Positions 8,078 through 16,796 of a stretch of 64,000 nucleotides of DNA are shown in pieces. The DNA is from an uncultured Eubacteriales bacterium. Lineage in GTDB: Bacteria > Bacillota > Clostridia > Christensenellales > Aristaeellaceae. How positions within the stretch are numbered: position 1 is the stretch's first letter; each line of letters begins with the position of its first letter. The stretch covers positions 182,002 through 246,001 of the forward strand of contig CACWXP010000001.1 of the NCBI GenBank assembly GCA_902764875.1, written 5' to 3'. Both the position numbers and the translations under genes were made by a program. Below the pieces are notes generated by a model. It was given only the letters and a program-made list of their open reading frames with translations, was not told the origin of the DNA and searched no databases.

Positions 8078-8144
8078 ATTTCGCTTGAATTTCGCGAAAT
8101 GCTTGCTTCGTTTCGCGAAATGGTGTATATTAATTTCGCGAAAT
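8078..8144 (+). promoter_or_regulatory. Operator array: three TTTCGCGAAA palindromes plus a half-site
   Basis: ATTTCGCGAAAT at 8089-8100, TTTCGCGAAA at 8111-8120 and ATTTCGCGAAAT at 8133-8144, with a half-site ATTTCG at 8078-8083. The centres are 11, 21 and 23 bp apart, close to whole helical turns, so bound proteins would lie on one face. The array ends 16 bp before the ATG at 8161. The downstream protein has its own N-terminal HTH, so autoregulation is the simplest reading. Confidence 0.7.
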
Positions 8145-8160
8145 CCTGCGTGAGGTGAAC

Positions 8161-10011
8161 ATGATGAAGTATTTAACCATATCGGAAGCCGCTGCCCGCT
8201 GGGGAATCTCCGGCAGGCGAATCCAGCAATTATGCAAAAGCGGAGCCATTGATGGAGCGAAGAAGGGAGGCCGCTTCTGGCTGGTGCCGGAGAACACACA
8301 AATAGCGTTTCATCCAAAGGCGGAAAAGCGTCCGCAGCTCCTTCCGCTGCCGGTGGGCATTTCCGGCTATGTGGAAGCGGTCACCAAGTATTATTATATC
8401 GACAAAACGCTGCTGATCCGCGATTTTATCGATGCGCTGCCCAAGGTATCGCTGTTTACCCGGCCCCGGCGCTTCGGCAAAACCCTGAACATGGATATGC
8501 TGCGGGTTTTCTTTGAGCGCACTGCGGCGGATACCTCCGTTTATTTCAAGGATAAAGCCATCTGGGCCTGCGGCGAATACTACCGCAGCTTCCAGGAAAA
8601 GTATCCCGTGATCTATCTCTCCTTCAAGGACGTGAAATACCCATCCTGGGATAACGCGCTGAAGGACATTGCCGCCAACATCCGCGGCGAATATGCCCGC
8701 CATGAAGAGCTGGCGGACAGCGGCGCCTGCAATGCCGTGGAAAAGCAGCTCTACGCCGACATTATCGCCGGCACCGCGGACGAGGTCACCCTCTCCCGCT
8801 CCCTGGCTGTGCTGGCCGCCATGCTGCACAAGCATTACGGCATGGAGGCCGTGATCATCATTGACGAATACGATACCCCAATTCAGCAGGGCTATGCCAA
8901 CAGCTATTACGATCAGGTGATCGGCTTCATCCGCAATCTGTTTTCCGGCGCGTTCAAGGATAACCCCGATCTGGCCTACGGCTTCATGACCGGCATTCTC
9001 CGCGTGGCCAATGAGAGCATTTTCAGCGGCATGAACAACCTGAAGGTCAACACCATCCTGGACGACCGGTACAGCAGCTATTTCGGCTTTTCCAAGGACG
9101 AAGTGGCGCAGATGCTGGATTACTACGGTCAGAAAGACAAGCTGGCCGAGGTTTGCGACTGGTATGACGGTTACCAGTTCGGCCAGACGGAGATCTTCAA
9201 TCCCTGGTCGGTCATCAACTACGTGGATGAAAAGTGCGTGCCAAAGGCCTTCTGGCTATCCACCGGCAGCAACGACATCATCGGGGAGATCATTGCCTCC
9301 GCCACGCCGGAGATCACTGAAAACCTGCGCCGTCTGATGCAGGGCGAAACCCTTTCCACCTATGTGGACAGCGGCGTGATCTATCCGGAGGTCAAAAAGA
9401 ACCCGTCCAGTATTTACAGCTTTTTGCTGGTCGCTGGCTATCTGCGCTGCACGAAGATCCTGCCCCAGGACGACGGCAATTTCATGTGCCAGGTTTCCAT
9501 TCCCAACAAAGAAATTGCCTTTGTGTACGCGAAAGAGATCATTTCCCGGCTGAACCTTGCCGGCGGAGAATCCACCGCCGCCGCCATCCAGCAGGCAGTC
9601 TTTGAGCGGGATGCGGACGCCCTGCAAAAGAGCATCGTAAAATACCTGCTGGAAACCATCAGCGTGTACGATACTGGCTCTGAAGCCTTTTATCAGGGCT
9701 TGATGATCGGCCTGTGTGCCATCCTCAACAACCGCTACGCCGTCCGATCCAATCGTGAATGCGGGCTTGGGCGCTTCGATATCCAGCTGCAGCCCATGGA
9801 TCAGCAGCTGCCGGGTTTTCTCTTCGAACTGAAAGCCTCCCGGGATCAGAAAGACGATCTGGAGCAGCTGGCCCAGACCGCGCTTAATCAAATCCGGGAT
9901 ATGCAGTACGAAACGGAAATGCGCAGCGCGGGTGTGAAGGCCATGATCCGGATGGGCATTGCGTTCAGAGGGAAAAAAGTCGTTGTGAAACACGCGGAGA
10001 TGCAAGGTTAA
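8161..10011 (+). CDS. HTH + AAA-ATPase-like + PD-(D/E)XK nuclease protein
   Basis: 616 residues in three parts. Residues 1-45 form a MerR/excisionase-like HTH (TISEAAARWGISGRRIQQLC, then AIDGAKKGGRFWLVP). Residues ~65-380 match the AAA-ATPase-like family PF09820, with Walker A variant RPRRFGKTLN and Walker B VIIIDEYDTP. The C-terminus resembles the PF08011 (DUF1703) nuclease domain: GRFDIQL...GFLFELKAS gives the Asp and ExK of the fold. Start chosen after GAGGTG at 8152-8157; GTG at 8155 is less likely. The family is abundant in gut anaerobes, with function unproven. A second copy at 44936-46639 lacks the HTH. Confidence 0.82.
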   Translation: MMKYLTISEAAARWGISGRRIQQLCKSGAIDGAKKGGRFWLVPENTQIAFHPKAEKRPQLLPLPVGISGYVEAVTKYYYIDKTLLIRDFIDALPKVSLFTRPRRFGKTLNMDMLRVFFERTAADTSVYFKDKAIWACGEYYRSFQEKYPVIYLSFKDVKYPSWDNALKDIAANIRGEYARHEELADSGACNAVEKQLYADIIAGTADEVTLSRSLAVLAAMLHKHYGMEAVIIIDEYDTPIQQGYANSYYDQVIGFIRNLFSGAFKDNPDLAYGFMTGILRVANESIFSGMNNLKVNTILDDRYSSYFGFSKDEVAQMLDYYGQKDKLAEVCDWYDGYQFGQTEIFNPWSVINYVDEKCVPKAFWLSTGSNDIIGEIIASATPEITENLRRLMQGETLSTYVDSGVIYPEVKKNPSSIYSFLLVAGYLRCTKILPQDDGNFMCQVSIPNKEIAFVYAKEIISRLNLAGGESTAAAIQQAVFERDADALQKSIVKYLLETISVYDTGSEAFYQGLMIGLCAILNNRYAVRSNRECGLGRFDIQLQPMDQQLPGFLFELKASRDQKDDLEQLAQTALNQIRDMQYETEMRSAGVKAMIRMGIAFRGKKVVVKHAEMQG

Positions 10012-10086
10012 ATCACATGATCACGTGAATGCTGCATGTATTTCAATAATAGTACGTGAGAGAAGAAACAGGAGGTCTGATCGGTC

Positions 10087-11818
10087 ATGAAATTAAAAAT
10101 TCTTTCTGCGATAACCGCAATCGTTTTGCTGTTCAGTCTGATGCCCCTTTCGGCTGCAGCGGAAACGAAACATCAGATTGAGGAAAAGGCTTTGACACTT
10201 TATGTTGGGGCGATAGATTCCTCTACGGAATTTCCGTTCTATTTTATGGACGGTGTGGAGGATCTTCCCTGGGTTGAACTCAACGCCTGGTGTGATCTGC
10301 TCAATCTGATGTATCACGCTTATTTGGGGGATGAAAACTATGCCCTGACCTATGAACAGAAGGGAAACGAGATCATCCTGAAGCGGGAAAACGGGTACAG
10401 CATGACCGTGGATTTTGCGGAGGGGACGATTGCCTTTGACGACTACAACATGTTTTTGCATGCTTCTTCGGATACCTCGCTGCAGGATATTCTGACCTTC
10501 AGCGGATTCAATGAGGCAGGCGAGTCGGAGCTTTTCCAGCGGAATACCAAAGGATCTTTTGACCGTCAGGGGGATGAACTGCTCCTTGAGCTGACGAAGG
10601 ATTATGAGATAGAAATTATTCTTCAGGACGGAAAAGGATATGTACCGTTCCAGACGATGGGGGATCTGATCACTTCGCCCCATTTTCTGCTGAATCCGTT
10701 CTATAACGGGAAGGCGGCCTTTTTGGGTTCGGGTTCTTACTTTGGGGATGCCGCTTCAGGTCTTACGCCTGTGGGAGAACTATACTATTCCGCTGAGCCG
10801 ACGGAGCGCAGTAAAGCCCTGGCGGATTACGGCTATCGGGAACTGTGCCTGGCGCTGGATGTACTGTATGGCCTGAAAGACGTCCATGAGATCACGAGCT
10901 TTGATACGCTTTTCTGGCAGATCGGATATGATGAATCCCTGCGCGATACCGATCCCTGGGAGGCGGACGCGGCGCTCTATGATTTCATCGATTATTATCT
11001 GGACGATCTGCATTCCGCATTTCTGGGCTATTCCTGGATGAGCGGACGGGAAGAACTGGACGGTTTTTACGGGACAGCCAGCACACGGTACAATACGGAT
11101 TATGAACGGTATCACACCGAGCGGGCCAAATGGCTCGGGGACAGCCCGTACAAGTATCAGGAAGTCGAGAATACCGCTTATGTTTTGTTTGACGAGTTTA
11201 CCGCCAGTATCGGAACTCCCTATTATGAAGTTCTGAACGGGGGGGGAATTTCCGGATGATACAATTGGACTGATTATTTATGCTCATTCCATGATTTACC
11301 GGAAGGACAGTCCGATTCAGAATGTGGTGATCGACCTGAGCTGTAACGGCGGCGGCGCGGTGGACGCCGCGCTCTTTGTGATGAGCTGGGTCCTCGGCGA
11401 GGCGCCTTTCTGCGTCAAGAATACGTCCACCGGCGCGTTTTCCACGGTGCTGTACCGGGGAGATACAAATCTGGACAGGCAATTTGACAGCATGGACGAA
11501 GTGGATGATAAAAACATCTTTTGCCTGATTTCTCCCCTGAGCTTCTCATGCGGCAATCTGGTGCCCGCTGTTTTCAAAAATTCCCAGAAGGTGACTTTGC
11601 TGGGCCGGACCTCCGGCGGCGGAAGCTGTACAGTGCAGCCCATGTCCACGGCGTGGGGAAGCATGTTCCAGATTTCCGGACCGAGCCGGATGTCGTTCTT
11701 CAAAAACGGATCGTTCTATGACATTGATCAGGGCGTCGAACCGGATATCTATCTGTCCCATCTTTCCAGCTTCTATGACCGGGAGACCCTGACGAAGTTT
11801 ATCAACGGACTGATCTGA
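10087..11818 (+). pseudogene. Secreted S41-type C-terminal-processing protease, frameshifted
   Basis: Signal peptide (residues 1-25, ending SAAAE), an N-terminal accessory region, then an S41 peptidase core. The reading frame breaks in a run of eight G at 11239-11246: the first frame (390 codons) ends at a TGA 8 bases later. Removing one G gives the continuous reading NGGEFPDDTIGLIIYAHSMI into the second frame. That frame holds VVIDLSCNGGG (the S41 NGGG motif), IFCLISPLSFSCGNLVPAV (catalytic Ser region) and GRTSGGGSC. The restored protein would be about 576 residues. The cause may be a real mutation, slippage at the G tract or a sequencing error. The ribosome site AGGAGG precedes the start at 10087. 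Confidence 0.75.
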
Positions 11819-11934
11819 TCTCAGGAGACGCCCCATGTTGTAAGAGACTGAAGGACCGTTGGTGACGATTCTATGCCCTGAAGTTCACTCTAAGTCAACA
11901 GTTCTGCAAAGTAATCGGAGAAAAACTTCAGCTA

Positions 11935-11963
11935 TTGACAGAAAGTAAAGTTCAGATTTTAAT
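11935..11963 (+). promoter_or_regulatory. Candidate promoter of the NYN-LOTUS gene
   Basis: TTGACA at 11935-11940, a 17-bp spacer and TTTAAT at 11958-11963. The rest of the 222-bp gap 11819-12040 shows nothing else I can support. Confidence 0.5.
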
Positions 11964-12040
11964 ATACAGGACACGGGAAGACGAATGCACGGCAGTTCGC
12001 TCCCGCTTTGTCGATATCAGAAAGGAATGAAACTTAAAAG

Positions 12041-13312
12041 ATGCCAACGGAAGAAACGAATAATATCGCGGTGCTGATCGACGCGGAAAATGTGGATCCG
12101 GCTTATGCCGGACATATCATGTCCTATGCCTATTCCCTGGGCAATGTCTGCATCCGGGAAATCTACGGTTCCGGAATCTCCCTGAATGAATGGGCCGACC
12201 CGATCCTGATGTATTCCATTCACACGAATTTCACCCTGCGCCCAAACCGGTACAAGAACAGTTCGGATATCTGCCTGGTCATCGGGGCGATGGAGATTCT
12301 TGCAGCCACCCGGGAGGGAGGAAAAGGCGCGGTTGCAGCTGTCGTGATTGCTTCGTCGGACTCCGATTTTTCCGCCCTGGCGGTTCACCTCCGGTCGGCG
12401 GGGGTCGACGTGATCGGCATGGGCGAAGCGGGACGCGTCAATCCCATGTGGCCGCGGGCCTGCACGGATTTTATCCCGCTGGAGGCCAAAACGCCTCTGA
12501 CGCGGAAGAGAGAAGAGACACCCACGCCTGCTGTCGCTCCGGCACAGGAAAAGAAAACAGAACAGAGTCCGGCCAAAGCGACTGAGAAGCAACCGGCGCA
12601 GGCAGCTGAGCAGCTTTCCGATCCATCGGGAAGCACAGGAAACCAGACGGCCGAAACCGGAAAGAAGCAGCAAAAGGCGGAGACGGATAAAAGCAGGAAG
12701 AAGAAGGAAACCGTCAAGATTGCGCCGACACATAAGGCCCGCATGGAAATTATCCGCGGACTGATTACGGAAGAGATCGTATCCCACGACGGGCAGATTA
12801 AGTCCGGCGATCTGTTCCGGGTGATCTCCGCCAATCCCGAATACAAGTATGATCAGCAGCGGTCCAGAAGAGCTCCCATGGATTACCTGAAAACGCAATA
12901 CGGAATCTGGTTCAATTTTGAACCGCAGGAAAACGGTATGTCCCTGATCACGCTGAAGGAGATTGCTCAGCCGGAACAGGCGGCGGAATCTGCTGCGACC
13001 TCAGCTGCCGGCGAGGCGAGCGAACCGAACGGGGAGCAGGCCGGCAAAACAACCGAACCGAAGAAAAAGCAAAGCGGCAAACAGGCCAAAGGAAAGAAGG
13101 AAGTAAAGGCCGAAGAGACGCTTTCGCCCATGGCGCGGCAGCTGAAGGAAGCCGGAATTCCGCAGCAGGATGCCGCGCGGGTGGAGGAAACACTGGCCGG
13201 ATGCAGGAATCTTCGGGATTCCTACAATCACCTGCGGCAGGCTTTCGGAAACGAGACCGGGAAGCAGTATCAGCAGATGATCAAAGACGCCGGAATTCAG
13301 TTCGGAAACTGA
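12041..13312 (+). CDS. NYN (PIN-like) domain protein with OST-HTH/LOTUS domain
   Basis: 423 residues. Residues 1-150 are a LabA-like NYN/PIN nuclease fold: AVLIDAENVDPAYAGHIM holds the first acidic pair, YKNSSDICLVIGAMEIL the next Asp, and VVIASSDSDFSALAVHLRSAG the last. A charged low-complexity linker of about 80 residues follows. Residues ~230-305 (ARMEIIRGLITEEIV, SGDLFRVISANPEYKY, WFNFEPQENGMSLITL) resemble an OST-HTH/LOTUS RNA-binding domain. A second Lys-rich linker and a C-terminal helical region complete it. It may be an RNA-cleaving or RNA-binding protein; the target is unknown. Confidence 0.82.
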   Translation: MPTEETNNIAVLIDAENVDPAYAGHIMSYAYSLGNVCIREIYGSGISLNEWADPILMYSIHTNFTLRPNRYKNSSDICLVIGAMEILAATREGGKGAVAAVVIASSDSDFSALAVHLRSAGVDVIGMGEAGRVNPMWPRACTDFIPLEAKTPLTRKREETPTPAVAPAQEKKTEQSPAKATEKQPAQAAEQLSDPSGSTGNQTAETGKKQQKAETDKSRKKKETVKIAPTHKARMEIIRGLITEEIVSHDGQIKSGDLFRVISANPEYKYDQQRSRRAPMDYLKTQYGIWFNFEPQENGMSLITLKEIAQPEQAAESAATSAAGEASEPNGEQAGKTTEPKKKQSGKQAKGKKEVKAEETLSPMARQLKEAGIPQQDAARVEETLAGCRNLRDSYNHLRQAFGNETGKQYQQMIKDAGIQFGN

Positions 13313-13319
13313 GACATCA

Positions 13320-13352
13320 AAAAACTCGCCGACAAAAATCGGCGGTTTTTTT
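13320..13352 (+). terminator. Intrinsic terminator after the NYN gene
   Basis: CGCCGA (13327-13332), a CAAAAA loop, TCGGCG (13339-13344) and eight T. The A-rich left flank lets it also serve the convergent NUDIX gene. Confidence 0.85.
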
Positions 13353-13821
13353 ATGCTTCGGGATTTTCGGACAGAGACGTTTCCAGCAAGACACCTCCGG
13401 GGGCGTAGATCAGCTTCATGGAGAAGAACGGGGAGCCGCTTTGGAGCAGGGGCAGGAAGACCCGGTCGCCTTCCCAGAGGGGGAGATCCATGACCCGGTC
13501 CATGGGAACCCATTGCAGGACGCCTTCGGCGCATTCGGGAAGGGGAAGGTCCTCGGCTTTGGCCGTGTAGAGAAAAGTCAGCTCGTTGCCCCAGTCCGGG
13601 AGGATGAAGGTGAGGATGCCCCGGAGGCGCAGATCCCGCAGCTCGAGACCGGCTTCTTCACGGACTTCCCGGCGGACGCATTCCTCCGGGGTTTCATCCT
13701 CCAGCAGATGGCCGCCGAGACCGATCCATTTGCCGGCGTTTTCATCCGCGTCCTTTTTGACGCGGTGCATCATGAGCCAGCGGCCCGCGTTTTCGGCATA
13801 GCACAGGGTTGTCAGCCGCAT
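13351..13821 (-). CDS. NUDIX hydrolase (MutT/8-oxo-dGTP type)
   Basis: 156 residues. The Nudix box runs from GGHLLEDETPEECVRREVRE to EAGLEL, with the GX5EX7REVREEXGL pattern intact. The N-terminus MRLTTLCYAENAGRWLMMHR and the strand LTFLYTAKAEDLP fit the YjhB/MutT-like subgroup that hydrolyses oxidised purine nucleotides. The start at 13821 overlaps the end of the fused cyclo-ligase/NUDIX gene by 10 bases, so two NUDIX domains are made from one message. Confidence 0.88.
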   Translation of the reverse strand: MRLTTLCYAENAGRWLMMHRVKKDADENAGKWIGLGGHLLEDETPEECVRREVREEAGLELRDLRLRGILTFILPDWGNELTFLYTAKAEDLPLPECAEGVLQWVPMDRVMDLPLWEGDRVFLPLLQSGSPFFSMKLIYAPGGVLLETSLSENPEA

Positions 13822-14816
13822 GGGAAACCTCCGTTCTGCAAATGTCGGATGAGGGCGAGATCCGCCGGCAGCCAGTCCACCGAATCCAGCTCCTCCGCGG
13901 GAAGCCAGCGGGCGGATTCATGTTCCAGGAGGGTGAGAGAACCGGACTGAATCCGGCAGGCGAAGCAGCCCATGGACAGATGAAAATCGGGATAATCGTA
14001 TTCCACCTGGGCCAGTTTTTTTCCGACAAGAATCTTTGTATCCAGTTCTTCCATGATTTCCCGGGCGAGGGCTTCTTCCGCCGTTTCGCCGGGTTCGATT
14101 TTTCCGCCGGGGAATTCCCAGAAATCCTTCCAGGGCCCGTAGCCCCGGCGGGCGGCGAAAATCCGGCCCTCATGGGAGAGAACGGCGGCGACCACCCGGA
14201 CGGTTTTCTGCGGAGGAGGGGAGATTCGGCTTTCCCGGGGCGGGAAAAGATACAGGTTTTTCTCCGTGACGGCGAAATCCATCGGGAAATCGTCCGGGGA
14301 GGCGGGCAGAGAGGGAACATGCTGGACCTCAAAGGCGGCTATGGCGATCGCTGCATTTTGGCACAGGGGAAGAAAACGGTCGTAATACCCGGCGCCCATA
14401 CCCAGACGGGCGCCGCGATTGTCAAAGGCCGCACCGGGACAGACGACGAGGTCGATTTTACCGGGCGGGACGATTTCGGAAGATGCCGGCGCGGGCTCCG
14501 GGATGCCGAAGGCGCCCTTTTCCCAGCCTCCGGGCAGCAGGGCGGCCATTTCGCTGCCGGCGGCAGGCGTGCTGACGCAGCGGGGATAGACAAAACGCTT
14601 TCCGGAAGACGCCGGAAGGGCGGGAAGATCATCCAGGGACAGCTCGCTCCGGACGGCGCGGTACAGCATGACGGTGCGCGCGGCACGGAACTCCGGCAGA
14701 GCGGCGATCTTCCGGGCCACGCAGAAGGAAGATTGCTCCCGCTCCGTGGGCGAGAGCCCGGCACGGATTTCCAGGGCTTTTCGGCGAATCGATTCTTTTT
14801 CTGACAGACCGCTCAT
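13812..14816 (-). CDS. 5-formyltetrahydrofolate cyclo-ligase fused to a NUDIX domain
   Basis: 334 residues. Residues 1-~190 are 5-FTHF cyclo-ligase (MTHFS): KESIRRKALEIRAGLSP at the N-terminus, the Mg-ATP loop VCPGAAFDNRGARLGMGAGY and YDRFLP, and EVQHVPSLPASPDDFPMDFA. It makes 5,10-methenyl-THF from 5-formyl-THF with ATP. Residues ~205-334 are a MutT-type NUDIX domain (FPGGKIEPGETAEEALAREI and MEELDTKI). The start was chosen for the AGGAGG at 9-nt spacing before ATG 14816; a further upstream ATG at 14903 has no ribosome site. The fusion could couple folate repair with cleanup of a damaged nucleotide, which is inference. Confidence 0.85.
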   Translation of the reverse strand: MSGLSEKESIRRKALEIRAGLSPTEREQSSFCVARKIAALPEFRAARTVMLYRAVRSELSLDDLPALPASSGKRFVYPRCVSTPAAGSEMAALLPGGWEKGAFGIPEPAPASSEIVPPGKIDLVVCPGAAFDNRGARLGMGAGYYDRFLPLCQNAAIAIAAFEVQHVPSLPASPDDFPMDFAVTEKNLYLFPPRESRISPPPQKTVRVVAAVLSHEGRIFAARRGYGPWKDFWEFPGGKIEPGETAEEALAREIMEELDTKILVGKKLAQVEYDYPDFHLSMGCFACRIQSGSLTLLEHESARWLPAEELDSVDWLPADLALIRHLQNGGFPCG

Positions 14817-14946
14817 GGCGGCAAACCTCCTGTGAAACATCAGGTTTTGAATACAGGAAGAACGATACAGGAAGGCGGGGCAACTGTCAACTTGATTTTT
14901 CATGCCGTAAAGGGTAGAATGGAGCGTAACACCGATACGGGCGTTT

Positions 14947-15008
14947 CAGGATTCGGGATACAGGTTCAGGTTGCCGGGAGAGGGTTCAGGTCTTTGGATA
15001 CAGGAGAC
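14947..15008 (+). repeat. Degenerate GGATACAGG/TTCAGG leader repeats
   Basis: The leader before murB contains TTCAGG three times and GGATACAGG twice within 62 bp. Similar wording (GGATGCAGG, GGATTCAGG) occurs at 22762-22787 before the yhaM gene. The origin is unknown. Confidence 0.35.
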
Positions 15009-15015
15009 AGAGGTT

Positions 15016-15894
15016 ATGTTTGAACGGTTTGAGGTACTGCAGAATGCCGATATGCGGCAATACACGACATTGAAGCTGGGCGGGACGGCGGATTGGCTGG
15101 CCTTTCCGCGCAGCGCGGCGGAAATCGCGGAACTGTTTGCGGAAGCCGGGGCGGCGGGATTGCCCGTGTCGGTGATCGGGCACGGGAGCAACCTGCTGGT
15201 GTTGGACGGCGGAATCCGGGGACTGGTGATCCGGATTGACAAAAACATGAAGAACATCCGCCGGGAAGGGAACCGCCTGACGGCTGCGGCCGGGGCCATG
15301 CTGGGAGCTGTTGCAGGATTCGCGGCGGAAAACGGCCTGACCGGACTGGAATTCGCTTCCGGGATTCCGGGAACCGTGGGCGGCGCGGTGACCATGAATG
15401 CCGGCGCCTACGGCGGGGAGATGAAGGACGTCGTGGTACGGGTGGACGGCATCCTGCCGGACGGGACGGAGATGTCCCTGAGCGGAGAGGAGATGCGGTT
15501 CGGATACCGGCGGAGCGCCGTGAAGGACCTGAACCTGATCGTGACGGAAGTGACGATGGAGCTGGCGGAAGGCGACCCGGCGGCGATCCGGGCGAAGATG
15601 AGTGAACTGAACCGGCAGCGGGCGGAGAAACAGCCGCTGGACGTTCCCAGCGCGGGCAGCACCTTCAAGCGGCCGGAGGGATTCTATGCGGCGGCGTTGA
15701 TCGACCAGTGCGGCCTGAAGGGATACAGCGTCGGCGGGGCCCAGGTGAGCATGAAACACGCGGGGTTCCTGGTGAACAGCGGCGACAGCAGCCGGGACTA
15801 TCTGGAGCTTGTGCGGACGGTGCAGCGTATCGTGCGGGAAAGGGCTGGCGTTGAACTGGAACCGGAGATCCGGATCATTGGGGAGGAAGTATGA
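15016..15894 (+). CDS. murB: UDP-N-acetylenolpyruvoylglucosamine reductase MurB
   Basis: 292 residues. It reduces UDP-GlcNAc-enolpyruvate to UDP-MurNAc with NADPH and FAD in peptidoglycan synthesis. The FAD-binding signature is clear: TLKLGGTADWLAFP, VIGHGSNLLVLDGG and the loop ASGIPGTVGGAVTMNAGAYG. The catalytic Ser sits in SAGSTFKRPEG and the C-terminal Glu in ELEPEI. The conserved SVGGAQVSMKHAGFLVN is present. The length and missing Tyr-loop fit type II MurB of Gram-positives. Start: ATG 15016 after CAGGAGACAGAGG; it overlaps rapZ by four bases. Confidence 0.95.
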   Translation: MFERFEVLQNADMRQYTTLKLGGTADWLAFPRSAAEIAELFAEAGAAGLPVSVIGHGSNLLVLDGGIRGLVIRIDKNMKNIRREGNRLTAAAGAMLGAVAGFAAENGLTGLEFASGIPGTVGGAVTMNAGAYGGEMKDVVVRVDGILPDGTEMSLSGEEMRFGYRRSAVKDLNLIVTEVTMELAEGDPAAIRAKMSELNRQRAEKQPLDVPSAGSTFKRPEGFYAAALIDQCGLKGYSVGGAQVSMKHAGFLVNSGDSSRDYLELVRTVQRIVRERAGVELEPEIRIIGEEV

Positions 15895-16796
15895 AGTATT
15901 TAATTGTGACGGGGCTGAGCGGCGCGGGAAAAACGGCCTGCGTGCGGTATCTGGAGGATAAGGGCAGCTTTTGCATGGACAACATTCCGCCGGTGATGCT
16001 GCCGAAACTGCTGGAAGCCTTTGAGACCACCCACACCCGGTGGCAGACGGTGACCATCGGGGTGGACGCCCGGAGCGGCGAATTCTTCGACGCCCACGCG
16101 GTGGCCCAGATGATCCGGGAACTGAGCCGGCTGGGCCATTCCATGGAAACGATTTTCATGGAGGCCAGCGACGAAACGCTGCTGGCCCGATACAAGGAGA
16201 CGCGGCGGGATCACCCCCTCTGCCAGGAGGGGCTGACGCTGGTGGAGGCGATCGCGGAGGAACGGCTGCGGCTGCAGCCCCTGCGGGAGACGGCCGACTA
16301 CGTCATCGACACCACCGGGATTTCCTCCCGGGCGATGAAGAAAAAGCTGGACGAAAACCTTGGGAAAATGGGGGACGAGGAACCGCCGATCCGGGCCGAG
16401 GTGATGAGCTTCGGATTCAAGCGGGGGCTTCCGCGGCAGGCGGATCTGGTGATCGACGTCCGGTTCCTGCCCAACCCTTTCTATATCGAAAGCATGTGCC
16501 GGCACACGGGGCTGGATCCGGACGTGAAGGAATTCGTGACCGATCATCCGGCGACACAGGAATTCATGAAAAAATGGAAGGATCTGCTGGCATTCCTGAT
16601 CCCCTGCTATCGGGAAGAGGGAAAGCACCGGCTGGTGATCGCAGTGGGCTGCACGGGCGGCGTGCACCGGAGCGTCACCATTGCCGAGGCCATCGGCGCT
16701 TTCCTGCAGGAAATGGGCCTGCCGACAGAGATCAATCACAGGGACCTGCTGCTGGAGCAGGCGAGATGGAATACACCGGTTGAGGATGGGGAATAA
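15891..16796 (+). CDS. rapZ: RapZ/YvcJ-type nucleotide-binding RNase adapter
   Basis: 301 residues. The Walker A motif GLSGAGKT lies at residues 8-15, followed by CMDNIPPVMLPKL; GVDARSGEFF and FMEASDETLLARYKETRRDH are family landmarks. The C-terminal half carries VMSFGFKRGLPRQADLVIDV and RFLPNP, VAVGCTGGVHRSVTIAE in the form IAVGCTGGVHRSV, and INHRDL. In enterobacteria RapZ directs GlmY/GlmZ-dependent control of glmS. In Gram-positives (YvcJ) its partner is less clear. It is translationally coupled to murB and immediately followed by whiA. Confidence 0.95.
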   Translation: MKYLIVTGLSGAGKTACVRYLEDKGSFCMDNIPPVMLPKLLEAFETTHTRWQTVTIGVDARSGEFFDAHAVAQMIRELSRLGHSMETIFMEASDETLLARYKETRRDHPLCQEGLTLVEAIAEERLRLQPLRETADYVIDTTGISSRAMKKKLDENLGKMGDEEPPIRAEVMSFGFKRGLPRQADLVIDVRFLPNPFYIESMCRHTGLDPDVKEFVTDHPATQEFMKKWKDLLAFLIPCYREEGKHRLVIAVGCTGGVHRSVTIAEAIGAFLQEMGLPTEINHRDLLLEQARWNTPVEDGE

